Shown here in pieces: positions 1 to 14,700 of a stretch of DNA of 64,000 bases. A program made the position numbers and the translations under genes. The first letter of the stretch is position 1, and every line of letters begins with the position of its first letter. Below the pieces are notes generated by a model, which was not told where the DNA came from, did not search any database, and was given only the letters and a program-made list of their open reading frames with translations. The stretch comes from Cyclina sinensis (taxonomy: Eukaryota > Mollusca > Bivalvia > Venerida > Veneridae), in contig JAAONU010000004.1 in the NCBI GenBank assembly GCA_012932295.1, positions 22,390,872-22,454,871 on the forward strand. The letters are read 5' to 3'.

Positions 1-2798
1 TCACCCCAACAAGTGTAACAACAACTAGTGTTACACCAACAACTGGCACAACGCCTTCGACTTCAACTTCATTAACGACAGCGTCAACTAGTGTCACAAC
101 AAGTGTCACCCCAAAAAGTGAAACAACAACTAGTGTTACACCAACAACGGGCACAACGCCTTCAACTTCCACTGTATCAACGACAGCGTCAACCAGTGCT
201 ACAACAAGTGCCACTCGAACAAGTGTACCAACATCTAGTGTTACACCGACAACTGGCACAACACCTTCAACCTCCCCTACATTAACGACTGCATCAACCA
301 GTGCCACAACAAGTGCCACCCCAACAAGTGTACCAACAACTAGTGTTACACCGACAACTGGCACAACACCTTCAACTTCCACTACATTAACGACAGCGTC
401 AACTAGTGCCACAACAAGTGCCACTCCAACAAGTGTACCAACAACTAGTGTTACACCGACAACTGGCACAACACCTTCAACTTCCTTAATATCAACGACA
501 GTGTCAACTAGTGCCACAACAAGTGCCACTCCAACAAGTGTACCAACAACTAGTGTTACACCGACAAGTGGCACAACCCCTTCAACTTCCCCTACATTAA
601 CGACAGCGTCAACCAGTGCCACAACAAGTGCCACTCCAACAAGTGTACCAACAACTAGTGTTACAGCGACAACTGGCACATCACCTTCAACTTCCCCTAC
701 ATTAACGACAGCGTCAACCAGTGCCACAACAAGGGTCACCCCAACAAGTGTAACAACAACTAGTGTTACACCAACAATTAGCACAACGCCTTCGACTTCC
801 ACTTCATTAACGACAGCGTCAACTAGTGTCACAACAAGTGTCACCCCAACAAGTGTACCAACAACTGGTGTTACACCGACAACTGGCACAACACCTTCAA
901 CTTCCACTACATTAACGACAGCGTCAACCAGTGCCACAACAAGTGCCACTCCAACAAGTGTACCAACAACTAGTGTTACACCGACAACTGGCACAACACC
1001 TTCAACTTCCCCTACATTAACGACAACGTCAACCAGTGCCACAACAAGTGTCACCCCAACAAGTGTAACAACAACTAGTGTTACACCAACAACTGGCACA
1101 ACGCCTTCGACTTCCACTTCATTAACGACAGCGTCAACTAGTGTCACAACAAGTGCCACTCCAACAAGTGTACCAACAACTGGTGTTACACCGACAACTG
1201 GCACAACACCTTCAACTTCCACTACATTAACGACAGCGTCAACCAGTGCCACAACAAGTGCCACTCCAACAAGTGTACCAACAAGTAGTGTTACACCGAC
1301 AACTGGTACAACACCTTCAACTTCCTCTATATCAACGACAGTGTCAACTAGTGCCACAACAAGTGTCACTCCAACAAGTGTACAAACAACTAGTGTTACA
1401 CCGACAACTAGCACAACCCCTTCAACTTCCCCTACATTAACGACAGCGTCAACCAGTGCCACAACAAGTGTCACCCCAACAAGCGAAACAACAACTAGTG
1501 TTACACCAACAACGGGCACAACGCCTTCAACTTCCACTGTATCAACGACAGCGTCAACCAGTGCCACAACAAGTGTCACCCCAACAAGTGTACCAACATC
1601 TAGTGTTACACCGACAACTGGCACAACACCTTCAACTTCCCCTACATTAACGACAGCGTCAACCAGTGCCACAACAAGTGCCACTCCAACAAGTGTACCA
1701 ACAACTAGTGTTACACCGACAACTGGCACATCACCTTCATCTTCCACTACATTAACGACAGCGTCAACCAGTGCCACAACAAGTGCCACTCCAACAAGTG
1801 TACCAACAACTAGTGTTACACCGACAACTGGCACAACACCTTCAACTTCCTCTATATCAACGACAGTGTCAACTAGTGCCACAACAAGTGTCACTCCAAC
1901 AAGTGTACCAACAACTAGTGTTACACCGACAACTGGCACAACCCCTTCAACTTCCCCTACATTAACGACAGCGTCAACCAGTGCCACAACAAGTGTCACC
2001 CCAACAAGTGAAACAACAACTAGTGTTACACCAACAACGGGCACAATGCCTTCAACTTCCACTTCATTAACGACAGCGTCAACTAGTGCCACAACAAGTG
2101 TCACCCCAACAAGTGTAACAACAACTAGTGTTACACCGACAACTGGCTCAACGCCTTCAACTTCCCCTACATTAACGACAGCTTCAACCAGTGCCACAAC
2201 AAGTGTCACCCCAACAAGTGTAACTACAACTAGTGTTACACCGTCAACTAGCACAACGCCTTCGACTTCTTCTGTATCAACGACAGCGTCAACCAGTGCC
2301 ACAACAAGTGTCACCCCAACAAGTGAAACATCAACCACTTTGCCAACGACAGTGCCGTCTTCAACAACACTTATCACTTCTCCAACGACAGTGCTGTCTT
2401 CAACGGCACCAACTACTACGCTGTCTTCAACATTTTCGACAAGTCTGACATCAAGCTCTATTCCGCCTTCAAGTACAACTACTCCAACTGTTTGTTATGA
2501 TGAAGGAATGTATATGGATGCGGCTAATGTTACAAAAATATATTCCAGACAAATAAATATTACAGACAGTAATGGTAACGACCTAACACGAAACAAATCA
2601 TTGATATCTGGCCTTAGACCTTCAGAAAGTGAAACGTTCAAGATCGAAACTGTAGCTCCTGTTTTTATATCAGTCAACGTGTTTTTACGGGAATTTACAA
2701 GTGTACACCTAGTTACAGCGAACAAGGCTGGTGCAGACTTTAAATACAGAGTAAAGTGGGTGTATGGAAATGGAACAGAAGGTGCCTTTACCAATAAG
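1..2798 (+). CDS. Exon 1 (5'-partial): 35-residue PTS array and first half of Cys module 1
   Basis: The frame is open from position 3 without a start codon, so the exon enters from the left. It holds 22 units of exactly 105 bp (35 residues, pattern TSATTSxTPTSV..SVTPTTG) up to about 2310, then a degenerate Ser/Thr/Pro stretch to about 2490. Cys module 1 begins at CYDEGM. The region is nearly all Thr, Ser and Pro, as expected for dense O-glycosylation. The exon ends AAG|gtaaaa in phase 0. Confidence 0.9.
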
Positions 2799-5700
2799 GT
2801 AAAATCAATGCAACGTAATGTTTTAAAATGTATTTTTAAGTTGAATAATGACAGGAACATTTAATAGGAAAACTATTACTTGTAAACAAACGTGTTAGGG
2901 TGTCACTGCATATTTTCTAACTTTTAACCCTGAAATATCAGATTTAGTCATAATAAAGTATGTGTTAAGAATTGTATTGCAGAATAAGTACTCGTGGTGT
3001 CGTATTATTTGCATTATTGGTTGTCATTGCACTCATATGGACAAATAAATGAGCAGTCAAAGTCTGTTGAAAGAGGTTTATATGTTTTGTTTGTTATCAA
3101 GATGAAAGAGAAACGAAATTTTCAGATAGGTATGTTTGTATATGATTATCAACCATTCTTATAACTGTTGCGTATTCATCTTTTACTTTGTTTTGTAAAA
3201 CGATTGCGTTCTCTTTTTTCAGTACAATGCATCAACTGTTATTCCTGTAGCGGAATATAATATCACAGCTTTGACCATAGAGATTTCAGAATACGACATT
3301 CCACTGACATTACAGGAGCTTTTCGTATATGGATGTTTTGGGGGTATGTATCAATAATTGTAAGAAAAGGCTGTATTGAAAATGTGATTAAGTTGTGTCT
3401 GGTTTCATATGTTCCTCTAGATATACCAAAGCAGTAAGGATATTATAGGGCATGAATATCAGTCGTGAATTTGCTATTCGGCAAAAATTGTTGACTGATA
3501 TGAACATTTTTTTTCTCTCAAAAACATTTTGTTTATTAAGAAAGCATTTTGCCCACCAGCACGAGCTAGTGTTTTTGTTGTGTTTACATGTTTGTTTACA
3601 GACAGATAAAAACTGACGCGTGGCGGATACAAGTAACCCCGTACTTCAAAGGTCGAGATCATATTGCAACTTTGAATTAAAACAAAATATTCCTTTCATT
3701 GTAAAAGCAACGACAAAAATATTTATGTTTGTCTTTTTACCTTCATAACGATCACTAGTTTTCAAAAGATTTTATCGAAATAATTACCAAGAGCAGGCAA
3801 AGGAACACGCTTATGAGTATTTTTCCTACAGCAAAGTCAAGATCACAGTGTTTTATTTACACTGAATATATCTTCATTTTGTTACTGATCATTCGATAAC
3901 ATTAATTTGATGTTACTTGTCACCATCGCCCGACAATGTATGACCTGCACTTTCTAAAGGTTTCGTCGCATCACTGAGCACCAATTTGGTCTGCATCAAA
4001 TCAACCCATATCATATGTATGATGTTATCAGTCTACCAGTCAGTTTTAAGGCAATTACACTAGTTGATAGGTGACCGTTCCACATCTTCTGATAATAACA
4101 AGTGCCTATGTCCCATACACCGTAGGCTGTGCATCCAATTTGTATGTACATCTAGATTACCTCTCATTTACGTGTGTAGGATTAAAAATGGAAGTCAATC
4201 TTTTTTTTGCTTGCTTGAATGTCTTAAAAATGTTTATACGAGAAAAATATACGAGAGAAAAAATGTTAATTCAGTTTCTGCGCTTTATCATGAAATTTAA
4301 ATCAGAAATACCAGAAATTAAGAGTATTTGTTGTAAGACCTCAGCAGATGAATTTTGAATCAAAATTGATATCCAGAAAATAAGAATTAAAAGATACAGA
4401 CATTTTGACTTATTCAAATACTTGGTAACATCAGCGAGAATAAAAAAGTTTTGCATTTATAGCTGCTTAAAGAATAAAGCACAACTAAAACAACCAGTTA
4501 GTTACATAATGCCATGTAAATTGTAAGGAAGTCATAGTATATTTACAACCTGTTGAATTTCCTTAAATTTGAATATACTAATTCCTTCTTTCTTCTTTCA
4601 ATTCTAGGTGCTCCGACAACAACGCCAACACCAGCAACAACAACAACAACTGTTATTTCAACACAAACACCATATATATCATTCCCAGGGACAACAACAT
4701 CCACGACCATCAGTAGTTCAACACCAACAACAACCAAGCCTCCAAGTTCGACAGTTTTATCAACAGTCGTATCAAGTTCGACAACAATCATGACATCACC
4801 ATCTAGTGCTTCAACAAAATCAAGTTCCGTGACACCAACAACGACCTCTACAGTGACAACACCAAGCACGTCAGCAGCTACGACCGTGTGCTTATTTGAA
4901 GGAATGAATAAAAATTCTGTAGACCAAACGTACATTGAAGATGAACAAATAGAGCTCACTTCTTCATCTGGCGCTGATCTGACCAGTAACAGAGACAACA
5001 CGTGGAAACTTAGACCAGACGAAGAAAATGATTTCTTTCTGTTAACTGAACCAGCCCCAGTTCAATTATCAGTTAAACTGAATGCAAGTGTGTTGACTGG
5101 TCTCGAACTTTTGACTAAAACACAAAGACAGGATGTTAAATACAACATCAGATTAACGTATGGTAATGGAACTAGTGAGATGTTTGAAGACGTAGTAAGT
5201 ACTTTCTCATTTAAATGAACAAAATTGCAAATATTCAAGGGGAAAATACATAGTTTTGCCTTAGTATTCGTATCTTAAAATGAGGTTTTACAGTTTGAGA
5301 GAATGTAGACACAAAATGAATATTAGATATTAAAAAACAATTTGCTCAAAATGTTTAGTATGATAACAATAAGGAAACTGTTAACAGCAAAAACTAAATT
5401 GAATTTCTAATAACTAAAATCAATCCGAACTTTATATTTTTTATTTTATTTTCAGTACTATGACTCTGCCGTTGCCCCTATAGAAAGGGAGGATGTTGTC
5501 GACGTAAAACTGAATATGACAGAGTATCAACCACCAGTTGAAATGAAGGTCAGCTTGAAGGGATGTTTCATTCGTAAGTATAGTTCCGTACACAATTCTG
5601 TCTTGTATTCTTCTGGGCCTACAATTATGGATATCATCAATGACAGACTTAAGAATAATAAAAATTGTTCCCTAAGAAAATCTGGAAATATTAAGAAAAA

Positions 5701-8700
5701 TTTGTAATACAAAACTGATCTTGAAAATGATTTCAAACTGTCTGGCAAGATAAAAACAAAGCGTGCAAAGAAAGAGGCTTATATCTTAATACGTAAGTAG
5801 CCAAATAAGGAATGACAAAACCAGATAACCTCGCACTTTACTACTGAAGGAGAATGGTCTTTTTTTACCAATCATGCCCTCCTGAAGAAAGATGTGTTAG
5901 AAATAGAGAAAGAAATTTGTGGATACCATTTTTTATTAATAAGCTTTGTTTATGTTTAGCCTTACAAAAATGTCGCGCAGTGTCTTACCGAAAGGTAATT
6001 GATAGAAAACAAGTATATGTATGAATAACTCTGATTTTAGTTAGCTTCCATATTTTGTGAAAGGTTTTCGATATCAGGATCTAAGAACGTAAGTACTCCT
6101 GCGTCTATTTTGACTTGTATGACATTAAAGAACAATAATGTTAGAAGATTTGGAGGTTGACCGATATAAAGACCTATATGATGAGAGAACATATGTTTAT
6201 ATTATGACAAGACAAGGTCATTATGAATGGTTGTGGGTATTTCAAAGTATCTTTTTAAAATTTTATTTTTGCTTTATACACAGCGCCTCCTCCACCACCG
6301 CCAACTGTTACAACCATAACACCAAAGACGACGAGTGTAACGCCAGCAACTACCACAACACCTCCGAGTACAACTACAGTATCAACAACTGTCACAACAA
6401 GTGTCACACCAACAAGTATAACAACAACTAGTGTTACACCGACAACTGGCACAACGCCTTCGATTTCAACTCCATCAACGACAGCAACAAGTGCCACAAC
6501 AAGTGTCACACCAACAAGTGTAACAACAACTAGTGTTACTCCGACAACTGGCACAACGCCTTCGATTTCAACTCCATCAACGACAGCAACAAGTGCCACA
6601 ACAAGTGTCACACCAACAAGTGTAACAACAACCAGTGTTACACCGACAACTGGCACAACGCCTTCGATTTCAACTCCATCAACGACAGCAACAAGTGCCA
6701 CAACAAGTTTCACACCAACAAGTGTAACAACAGCTAGTGTTAGTCCGACAACTGGAACAACGCCATCGACTTCAATATCATCAACGACAGCAACAAGTGC
6801 CACAACAAGTGTCACACCAACAAGTGTAACAACAGCTAGTGTTACTCCGACAACTGGAACAACGCCATCGACTTCAATATCATCAACGACAGCAACAAGT
6901 GCCACAACAAGTGTCACACCAACAAGTGTAACAACAGCTAGTGTTACTCCGACAACTGGAACAACGCCATCGACTTCAATATCATCAACGACAGCAACAA
7001 GTGCCACAACAAGTGTCACACCAACAAGTGTAACAACAGCTAGTGTTACTCCGACAACTGGAACAACGCCATCGACTTCAATATCATCAACGACAGCAAC
7101 CAGTGCCACAACAAGTGTCACACCAACAAGTGTAACAACAGCTAGTGTTACTCCGACAACTGGAACAACGCCATCGACTTCAATATCATCAACGACAGCA
7201 ACAAGTGCCACAACAAGTGTCACACCAACAAGTGTAACAACAGCTAGTGTTACTCCGACAACTGGAACAACGCCATCGACTTCAATATCATCAACGACAG
7301 CAACCAGTGCCACAACAAGTGTCACACCAACAAGTGTAACAACAGCTAGTGTTACTCCGACAACTGGAACAACGCCTTCAACTTCCACAGCATCAACGAC
7401 AGCATCAACCAGTGCCACAACAAGTGTCACACCAACAAGTTTAACAACAACTAGTGGTACACCAACAACTGGCATAACGCCTTCGACAACTAGTGTTACA
7501 TCATCAACAACGATGGTCAGTGTACCATCAACAACAACTGTCTCAACCCCAACAACTTCTTCGCCAATTACTTCAACGGCATCAACAGCTTCTACACCAA
7601 CAGTTACATCACCTACTGTTACAACACTGTTTACTTCTACTACACCGTCTAGTACTACTCTTACGGTAACCATGTTACCTACTAGTTCATCTTCTATGCC
7701 ACCAACAACTACAACAGTTTCGTCTACAACTAGAGGGTATTGTGTGTTCAATTCAACTGAAGTCGCTGACCTTTCAGGCACGAATCCTAATGGACATTTG
7801 GCTGTTGGCTACATTGAGAAGGACGGAATACCAGGTTTCTCTGCCGAAGAAGAGGCTGTGTATTACGGAGATAATTTGGAAGTCGGCGTTAAAGTTGTGT
7901 TTGAGTGTGATGAGTGGTAAGACTTCTGTCTGATAATAACTTTGTGTGCTTTGTACAAATGCCTAAACCTAAGCTTTTTAATTTGTTTTATCGTTGCAAC
8001 GTTAAAAAGTAGTTTGCTCTGTATTAAATTTTATTTCGTATACCTATAATATCTCATCAAGAGTTACGGCAGAAAATCCACACGTGATCGGCATTAGATT
8101 GGTTGCAAACTAATTTACGAATCATAAAATATTTCAGTACATGTACACTTACACAACTAGATAAACTAAATCTCTATTTCAGTGAATGTCTACCCAATAA
8201 CACAATCATATGTGTACCAGAGGTACCATGTGGTAGGTATATTTTATTCATGCAGGTTGGGAGTGAGTTAACACGAGCAGTTTACACTTCTTGGCCTAAA
8301 TTGTTTATGGAAATGAAACAGTCATACCGTAAAAAAAGCAAGGAATGTTGTGAAAATCATAAAATTATAAGCATTGCATTGACAAGTAGAATAATAAGTA
8401 AAAACTAACTATAGAACAAAATAATTTAAAGCTGATCTTTTTCCAAGATTCACTAATCAGACACTTCATGTATTGTTGTTATTATTTTAAAGAATGCACG
8501 TATACGGAATGGAGTGAGTGGACTTGTACAGCATCATGCGGTTATGGCCAATACAAGAGAACCAGAGAATTCTGGTCTGGAAACATACTTCTCTGTAATG
8601 ACATGGAGGAAACTAACGGCACGTGCTACGCTGGCGCTTGTCTTTGTAAGTCGTTTCTTTTACAGCTTGGTATTTCCCCTTTTTTTTTTTCCAAAATGTC

Positions 8701-11700
8701 GTCTGCTGATATTTGCGCTTTGTTACGCCGTTTGCTGCATTATAAACAGCATTTACTAGAACAGTACACCGGCAGGTTTTGGGACGGGATATTGCATACA
8801 GGAAAGAACAATATCTTGTGCAAAATATAATGTTAAAACGTTTTATTTCACTACAGCACGTTTTAACCACGTAATTTAGAAATTTGGTCCGGCCATATTG
8901 CATTTCAAGTTCACCATTTTGTTTTCGTTTCGACAGCTACCACCACGGAGGTGTGTGGACCCTGGTCAGAATGGTCCCAGTGTGATTGTTACGGGTCACT
9001 GACTCAGGTTCGACACCGCAGTAACTGCGAGGATTCCGTTGAGGAACAACCATGCGAGGACTATTGTTCTACCACGCCTAGTAAGTGTCATGTGTATCAA
9101 ACTTTCTCCTAGTAGATACCTGAAGCTGTTGGGTAAGTCTTATAAACTTTCAGAAGATGCCTGATGTTCTCAGAGTTATGTATTTAATATAGTTTAAAGG
9201 TCGTATGCATGGGATTCCTTGCTGTTCGTGTTGTTGATCGCATTAAATCATATTCTTTTCTAAACTATAAGCCTTGCCAAATATGCTATCGCAGCATCTA
9301 GAGTAGAGGCAGGGTAACTTTGAAACTTGAATGAATCTTTCCAGACATAAACATCTTAAGTTCTTTAAGAGTTGAAGAAATTAAAGGTAAAACTGGGTTG
9401 TAATAGGATTTCTAAAGAGTTTTCACTTATTGCCGTTGAACAAAAAAAGGGAAAGCAAAACTGTTCGATTTGGCTGCATTGCTTTGTTTATTTAGGGGCA
9501 GAATTCAATGGGTTTTGTTGATTTCAAGCCATCACTTGTTTGTTTGTTTTTTTTCAGCCACTTGTCCTATGGGACAAACCCCTGTGCCCTGTGTCAATCC
9601 CTGTGATGATTCTTGTCTTGACTTCCGGTACCCTGGTGTCTGTGATGGCTCCGAATCCGTCTGTACGTACGGATGTCAGTGCCCAATAGGAATGCGTTAC
9701 TTTGATGGTCATTGTATCAACGAAACTGACTGTCCGTGTTATGATGAAGACGGTACACCCGTGCGTAAAGGACACACTTTCCCAAGTCAAGGAGACTGTA
9801 TGACTTGGTACGCACTTGTTTTCTATGTCTTTCTGTTAAAGGGGTGTTTCATCTGTTGGTCCCTAAGTGACTTTTGTGTATGTTCATATACCCATAACTC
9901 GTGTAATAAGCAGAGGACCGATGGTCAAGGGGTAGAGTACCGGAAAATTGAACTTGAGGTTGCTGGTTCGAATCCCATATAAGGTTTGATCTTTAGTGCT
10001 ATCTGCGTTCTACGCTTAAGGTGCGAGTAGTATTGAAAAAAACAGAAAACAGTGATCATGTGGTGTAATTATAAGTGGAATAGCTTGTTTCCTATTCCCT
10101 GTAAAATAAATAGGTTTAAATCAAACTTAATCCTTGGAATAGATTTATTGTCTAGGAAATCTACATTTTGTATATACTGACACCTGATCAGGTGGAACAG
10201 TCGTATCAGAAATATAAAGAATTATAACAGAAGCAGGTTCAGAGCGGGGCGTTTCTTCAACTCTTGAATTTTTGTTACTTCTTGTAACCATTTTCCGACA
10301 AGTTTAAGACACGGGTCTTTTGTTTAATGAGGCTAATTGTTTTCTACATCTGCTCTTGTTGCATACATTTCAGACTTGCTTATAATTTCAATCTGTTCTT
10401 TGTTTAGCATTTGTAACGAGAACAACCAGAAGGAATGTACACCTGATCCAAACTGTAAGTTTTATATTATACTTAAGTTTGAACTCTTTATTTCAAAGAA
10501 AGTAGCCAAGAAAAAAGTATCTTAATAAACAACGGATTATCTGCCATTTACGAAATTACGTTCTTGCCACGTTAATTTCGTTAGTACTTTAACGCGATAA
10601 TCATCGAAATTAGAGACACTTGCAGAAGCGAAATTTCAAAATTCTCTCGATACTTTCGTTTCAATTTTCGCATGTAGAGCTTGCCTTGGGCAGTAATTGT
10701 CGCGTTGAAAATACAAGCTCAAAGAACGTGGCACGAACAGAATTCCGTAGCCAATCTATATTTATAATATGTAGGTGCAATTTGTCTTTACAACTCTTTT
10801 TAATGGATGAAATGATATTTGGACCAATCGCATTGCAGAATTTTTAAAATTTGTAGACTGCTTTAATGGGTAAGTCAGTATTCAATGTTAACTGAGATAA
10901 TCTATTGAGTCTCTTGAGTAGACACAAAATGATTTCATTGGCTATGTCTGTTTTTAAGTACGCATTATTAGATCGCTGCACCACGCCTGATTATTTAAAT
11001 TTTATTAACCAGTTATTGCCTAGCGTCTACAAAAGTAGACACAGGCAAACAATGCAGACCCAGATCAGACGACGCAACATGCGGCGTCTGATTCATGTCT
11101 ACAATGGTTGTATAAAGGACTTTCTTTCTTAAATAGAATAAAATTTAGAAGTTATACCCATAAATCCTTTCAATTGAAAATGGACTCATCCAACTGACAT
11201 GGATGGCATAATCCATTACGCATGAATGGGTTAATTAAATCGCACTAATAAGCACTTTAACTATCGTTGACTTACTCACAAAGGCAGACAGACAGTTTAT
11301 ATTGGTATTGTTAACTGAACACAACAAATATAATTGCTTGAAAAAAGATATTTCATCTCTCGGTTGCACTATATATATATTTAACTGATTTCAAACATCC
11401 TTTGTAACATTTTAGATTTAACCAGGAATTTTCCACCGTTAAACGACATAAAACATTCAGTGTTTTAAATGAAATGGTATATCTTAAAAATTTATTAAAA
11501 AGAAGGTTTATATGCAAACGTGAGAAAACTGGTTTTAATATATCAATAACATTTGTCTCCCTTGCATAAATCCGATAATGTATTATTGATAAATCTTTAT
11601 AAATTTGTTACTTCATAATTTGTTTGCCTCATGAATACTTAAGAAAATGAAAATAATAGTCGCATATGTACGTAAACTGTTTAAAACTTCTATAAATCAG

Positions 11701-14700
11701 GTTGTAACTGGGGCATCTGGAGTCCCTGGAGTGACTGCTCCAAGACCTGTAGTGGCGGCCAGAGGACTCGAGAGAGGTATGTAATGCTTTCAATCTGATT
11801 AAAAAGTCAGGCTTAACGTATATAATTATGTATGTTTTTAGACTTTATACGTATTTGCAAAACAAGACCTCCGAACAGGAAACACTTTTATGTAAAGTCA
11901 GGAATTATTTCCCTTGAATAAATTTGTTTGGTTAGAAGATTTAAATCTATCCTGACAGTCAACAGCCGGCAAATACTGCTTGAACAATTCAAGAATAGTC
12001 ATTCTAGGGAGTGTTTGTTTTTTTGAACAGTTTACTTAAATTACTGTCAACCTAAGTAAATTCCTTTTTCTGTTCTTCGCCTTTTATTGTCGATGTTAAA
12101 TTAGCCTGTTTCCTTTTTTTCGTCGTAGTGAACTGTCTTTAATACCCGAAATGACTTTGTAACTGTATTCAAAATTACTCTTTTATTTTCAAGGAACTCT
12201 AATGGTGACTGCGAATCGAGTGATGGCATAGAAACAGAGCCTTGTAATGAAGAACGTTGTATCGAGTGCGTGATCAACGGAAAGGAATATGAAGAAGGCG
12301 AAGTTGTTAATAACTGCACCTGTGAAATTTGGTACGGACTACGCTTAAAATAATCTCAAACGGTGTTCACGTAAAACATCATGACAGTGAATAATACCTG
12401 TCATGACTTTTGTTTAGCTTTTTTCAAAGTAATATGTCGCTATGCAAAATGAATATTGACTAGCAAACAAGGGTATCGCGTGCCTTTGCAATGATGTCCT
12501 TTATTTTAGATCACAAAAAACAGCTTCTCCCTTAATTTTCCATTGTTATTGTAGATCATTTTAAGATTCAAACAATTTCCATTCATTTTAGTTACTGCGG
12601 ACCAGAAAACACGACAATTTGCTTGCCAAAAGATGACGCCAATGGTTAGTAGAAACCGTTTTATTCTTATTGTGTGAACGAGAATACTTTAAAATTAATA
12701 TAGTTTGCGCTATAAGAGCAGGGAAGGGAAGCTTTCGTATTCTGTGTTTACGTGGAATTAAAAAAGCTACCTGTCGAGCCCTGTGTTGCCTTACACAACT
12801 TTCAACTTGCTTTTTGTTTCGGGATTTTGATTACTAGAAATATTATTTTGTGTGCTTGTGGAATCTCAGCTGTACCAGTGTTGATGTCTGTTTTTATGCG
12901 ACAAGTCCTTTTAGCATTAACATGAAGGGTTGGGGGAAATACTGACCCCATTTCTGTTGTTGACAAGTAAATTATGACTATTTACAGGTACGATATTGCA
13001 GGTATTATACAAAAAAATGAAATGATTTTATATATTACGTCGCTTATTGACAATATTACGTCTTTATGTGTGTAGCAGAACGGTTTTCACGGTAGTTTTC
13101 AAAATACCCTATACATGTAGTAGTGTTGCTTACATACTGTAGCAGCTTAAACTTATAATGCATACACATTGTTGCGAATTTCACAGCGGACGGAGGGGTG
13201 TCCCAGTGGTCTGAATGGACTGCATGCACTAAGGACTGTATGGGAGGCAGAAGAACCAGGACCCGATTCTGTAACAGCCCCTTACCAAGATGTAACGGTA
13301 CAATGTGCCAGGACGACCTAATGGAAGAAGAGGACTGTAATGTTGATGTTTCATGTAAGTTGTTCAACATTTACTAGTAGTTTTTTCGCAGTTCTTTATT
13401 TGTGTATTACTGGTTGATTTTGTATATATGCTACGCATCTATATAAAAAAGGGCGTTGTGAGTGAATTAATTGAATTTTTATTTTTAAACGGAATCGGAC
13501 AAATAAACCTATTATGTTACCAAAGATATGTTATTATCATTTTATTTAGGTAGTAAAGTAAGCATGGTTGCTTGCAAAGAGGTAATGCAGACCACGTCCC
13601 AGGTGGTTTTTGACGCACACTTAATTTATTTGGTCCTATTTTAAAATGCGCCAAATACATCAATAAACTTGGATACCTCACATTTGATTATCACGCATTA
13701 CTGTTTCGATACGATAAAATAATATAATCTTTATGTATCTGTTTACAGCAAACGAAAAATGTTTATGAGACCTCTATAAAGGTTTGCTGTTCGAATTTTG
13801 CTGTGTTCAGATTACACTTTGGGACGCTGGTGAGTCGATTAAGTGGTAATTCATGTCCAGTACTCATATTATTCTGTTAATTACAAACCATTTTAGGTTG
13901 CGTTGTGTATGACTGGACCCCGTGGAGCCCCTGCACAACTTCTTGTGGGGAGGGGACAAAATCTAGGACCCGATTATATGAGAAAACAGTTGATGTCGGC
14001 GTATGTGATAAACCTCTTCAAGAGATAATTGATTGTCCGGACAACTTACCTTGTGGCACAAGTAAATGTTTTTTTGTTTTTGTTTGTTTCATCTCTTTTG
14101 TGTATGTCCTTCTTTAATGTTACGATGATTGTATTAGCAGATCATTTCAGCTAAAATGTCCCTATGTTTTGTTAAAAGCTTTTGCCACAGTTGCTCATAT
14201 TCGGACGTAGAACGCTGTTTTATTCTGTTAATCTTTATAGGCGAGACACACTTTTCCTAAAAGATACTGATTAAAATATATCATTGACAAAACATTGTTA
14301 TGGAGAGTATTACTTATATATCAGAACGAACGATATCGTACATTGCCTCTTGAGAATTCAAGGGGACAGTTACCGGTAATGTGTTCAGTGAATGAAAACA
14401 AACAAAAGCTAGACAATTACTCCCTGAGTGACACAATGTAATCCTGTAGGAGTAATTTTGCTGTTTCTTCTTCTGAGCAGTTCAAAAAATCGTCAAGTAA
14501 GCAGTTATTTAGTGAAGTAAATAAATAAATAATAATAAAAAAGAAATTAATTAAAATGAAGTCTGCAATATATGTAAGTAACGTAATTTAGCAAATCTTA
14601 CTTCAACGTTTTTCTATGTTTCAGCCTGCAATGTCACTGACTGGTCAGACTGGACGGATTGTGACGCAAACTGCGGGGAAGGAATTATAAGCCGTACTAG

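Noticed and set aside
501..503. GTG as start of the 787-codon frame
   Set aside because: The same frame is open upstream to the window edge and the repeat continues there, so this is internal to an exon.
1..2330. Regular 105-bp repeats considered as a CRISPR-like array
   Set aside because: There are no unique spacers; the units are translated and contiguous.
91..2448. Several Gln/Leu-rich ORFs of about 64 codons in the +1 frame
   Set aside because: Frame-shifted readings of the 105-bp repeat that end at periodic stops; they carry no domain.
6255..7781. A 508-codon Val-rich ORF on the minus strand
   Set aside because: It is the complement of the Thr/Ser/Pro array in exon 5; the repeat composition keeps the opposite strand open. 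The plus frame is supported by splice phases and flanking Cys domains.
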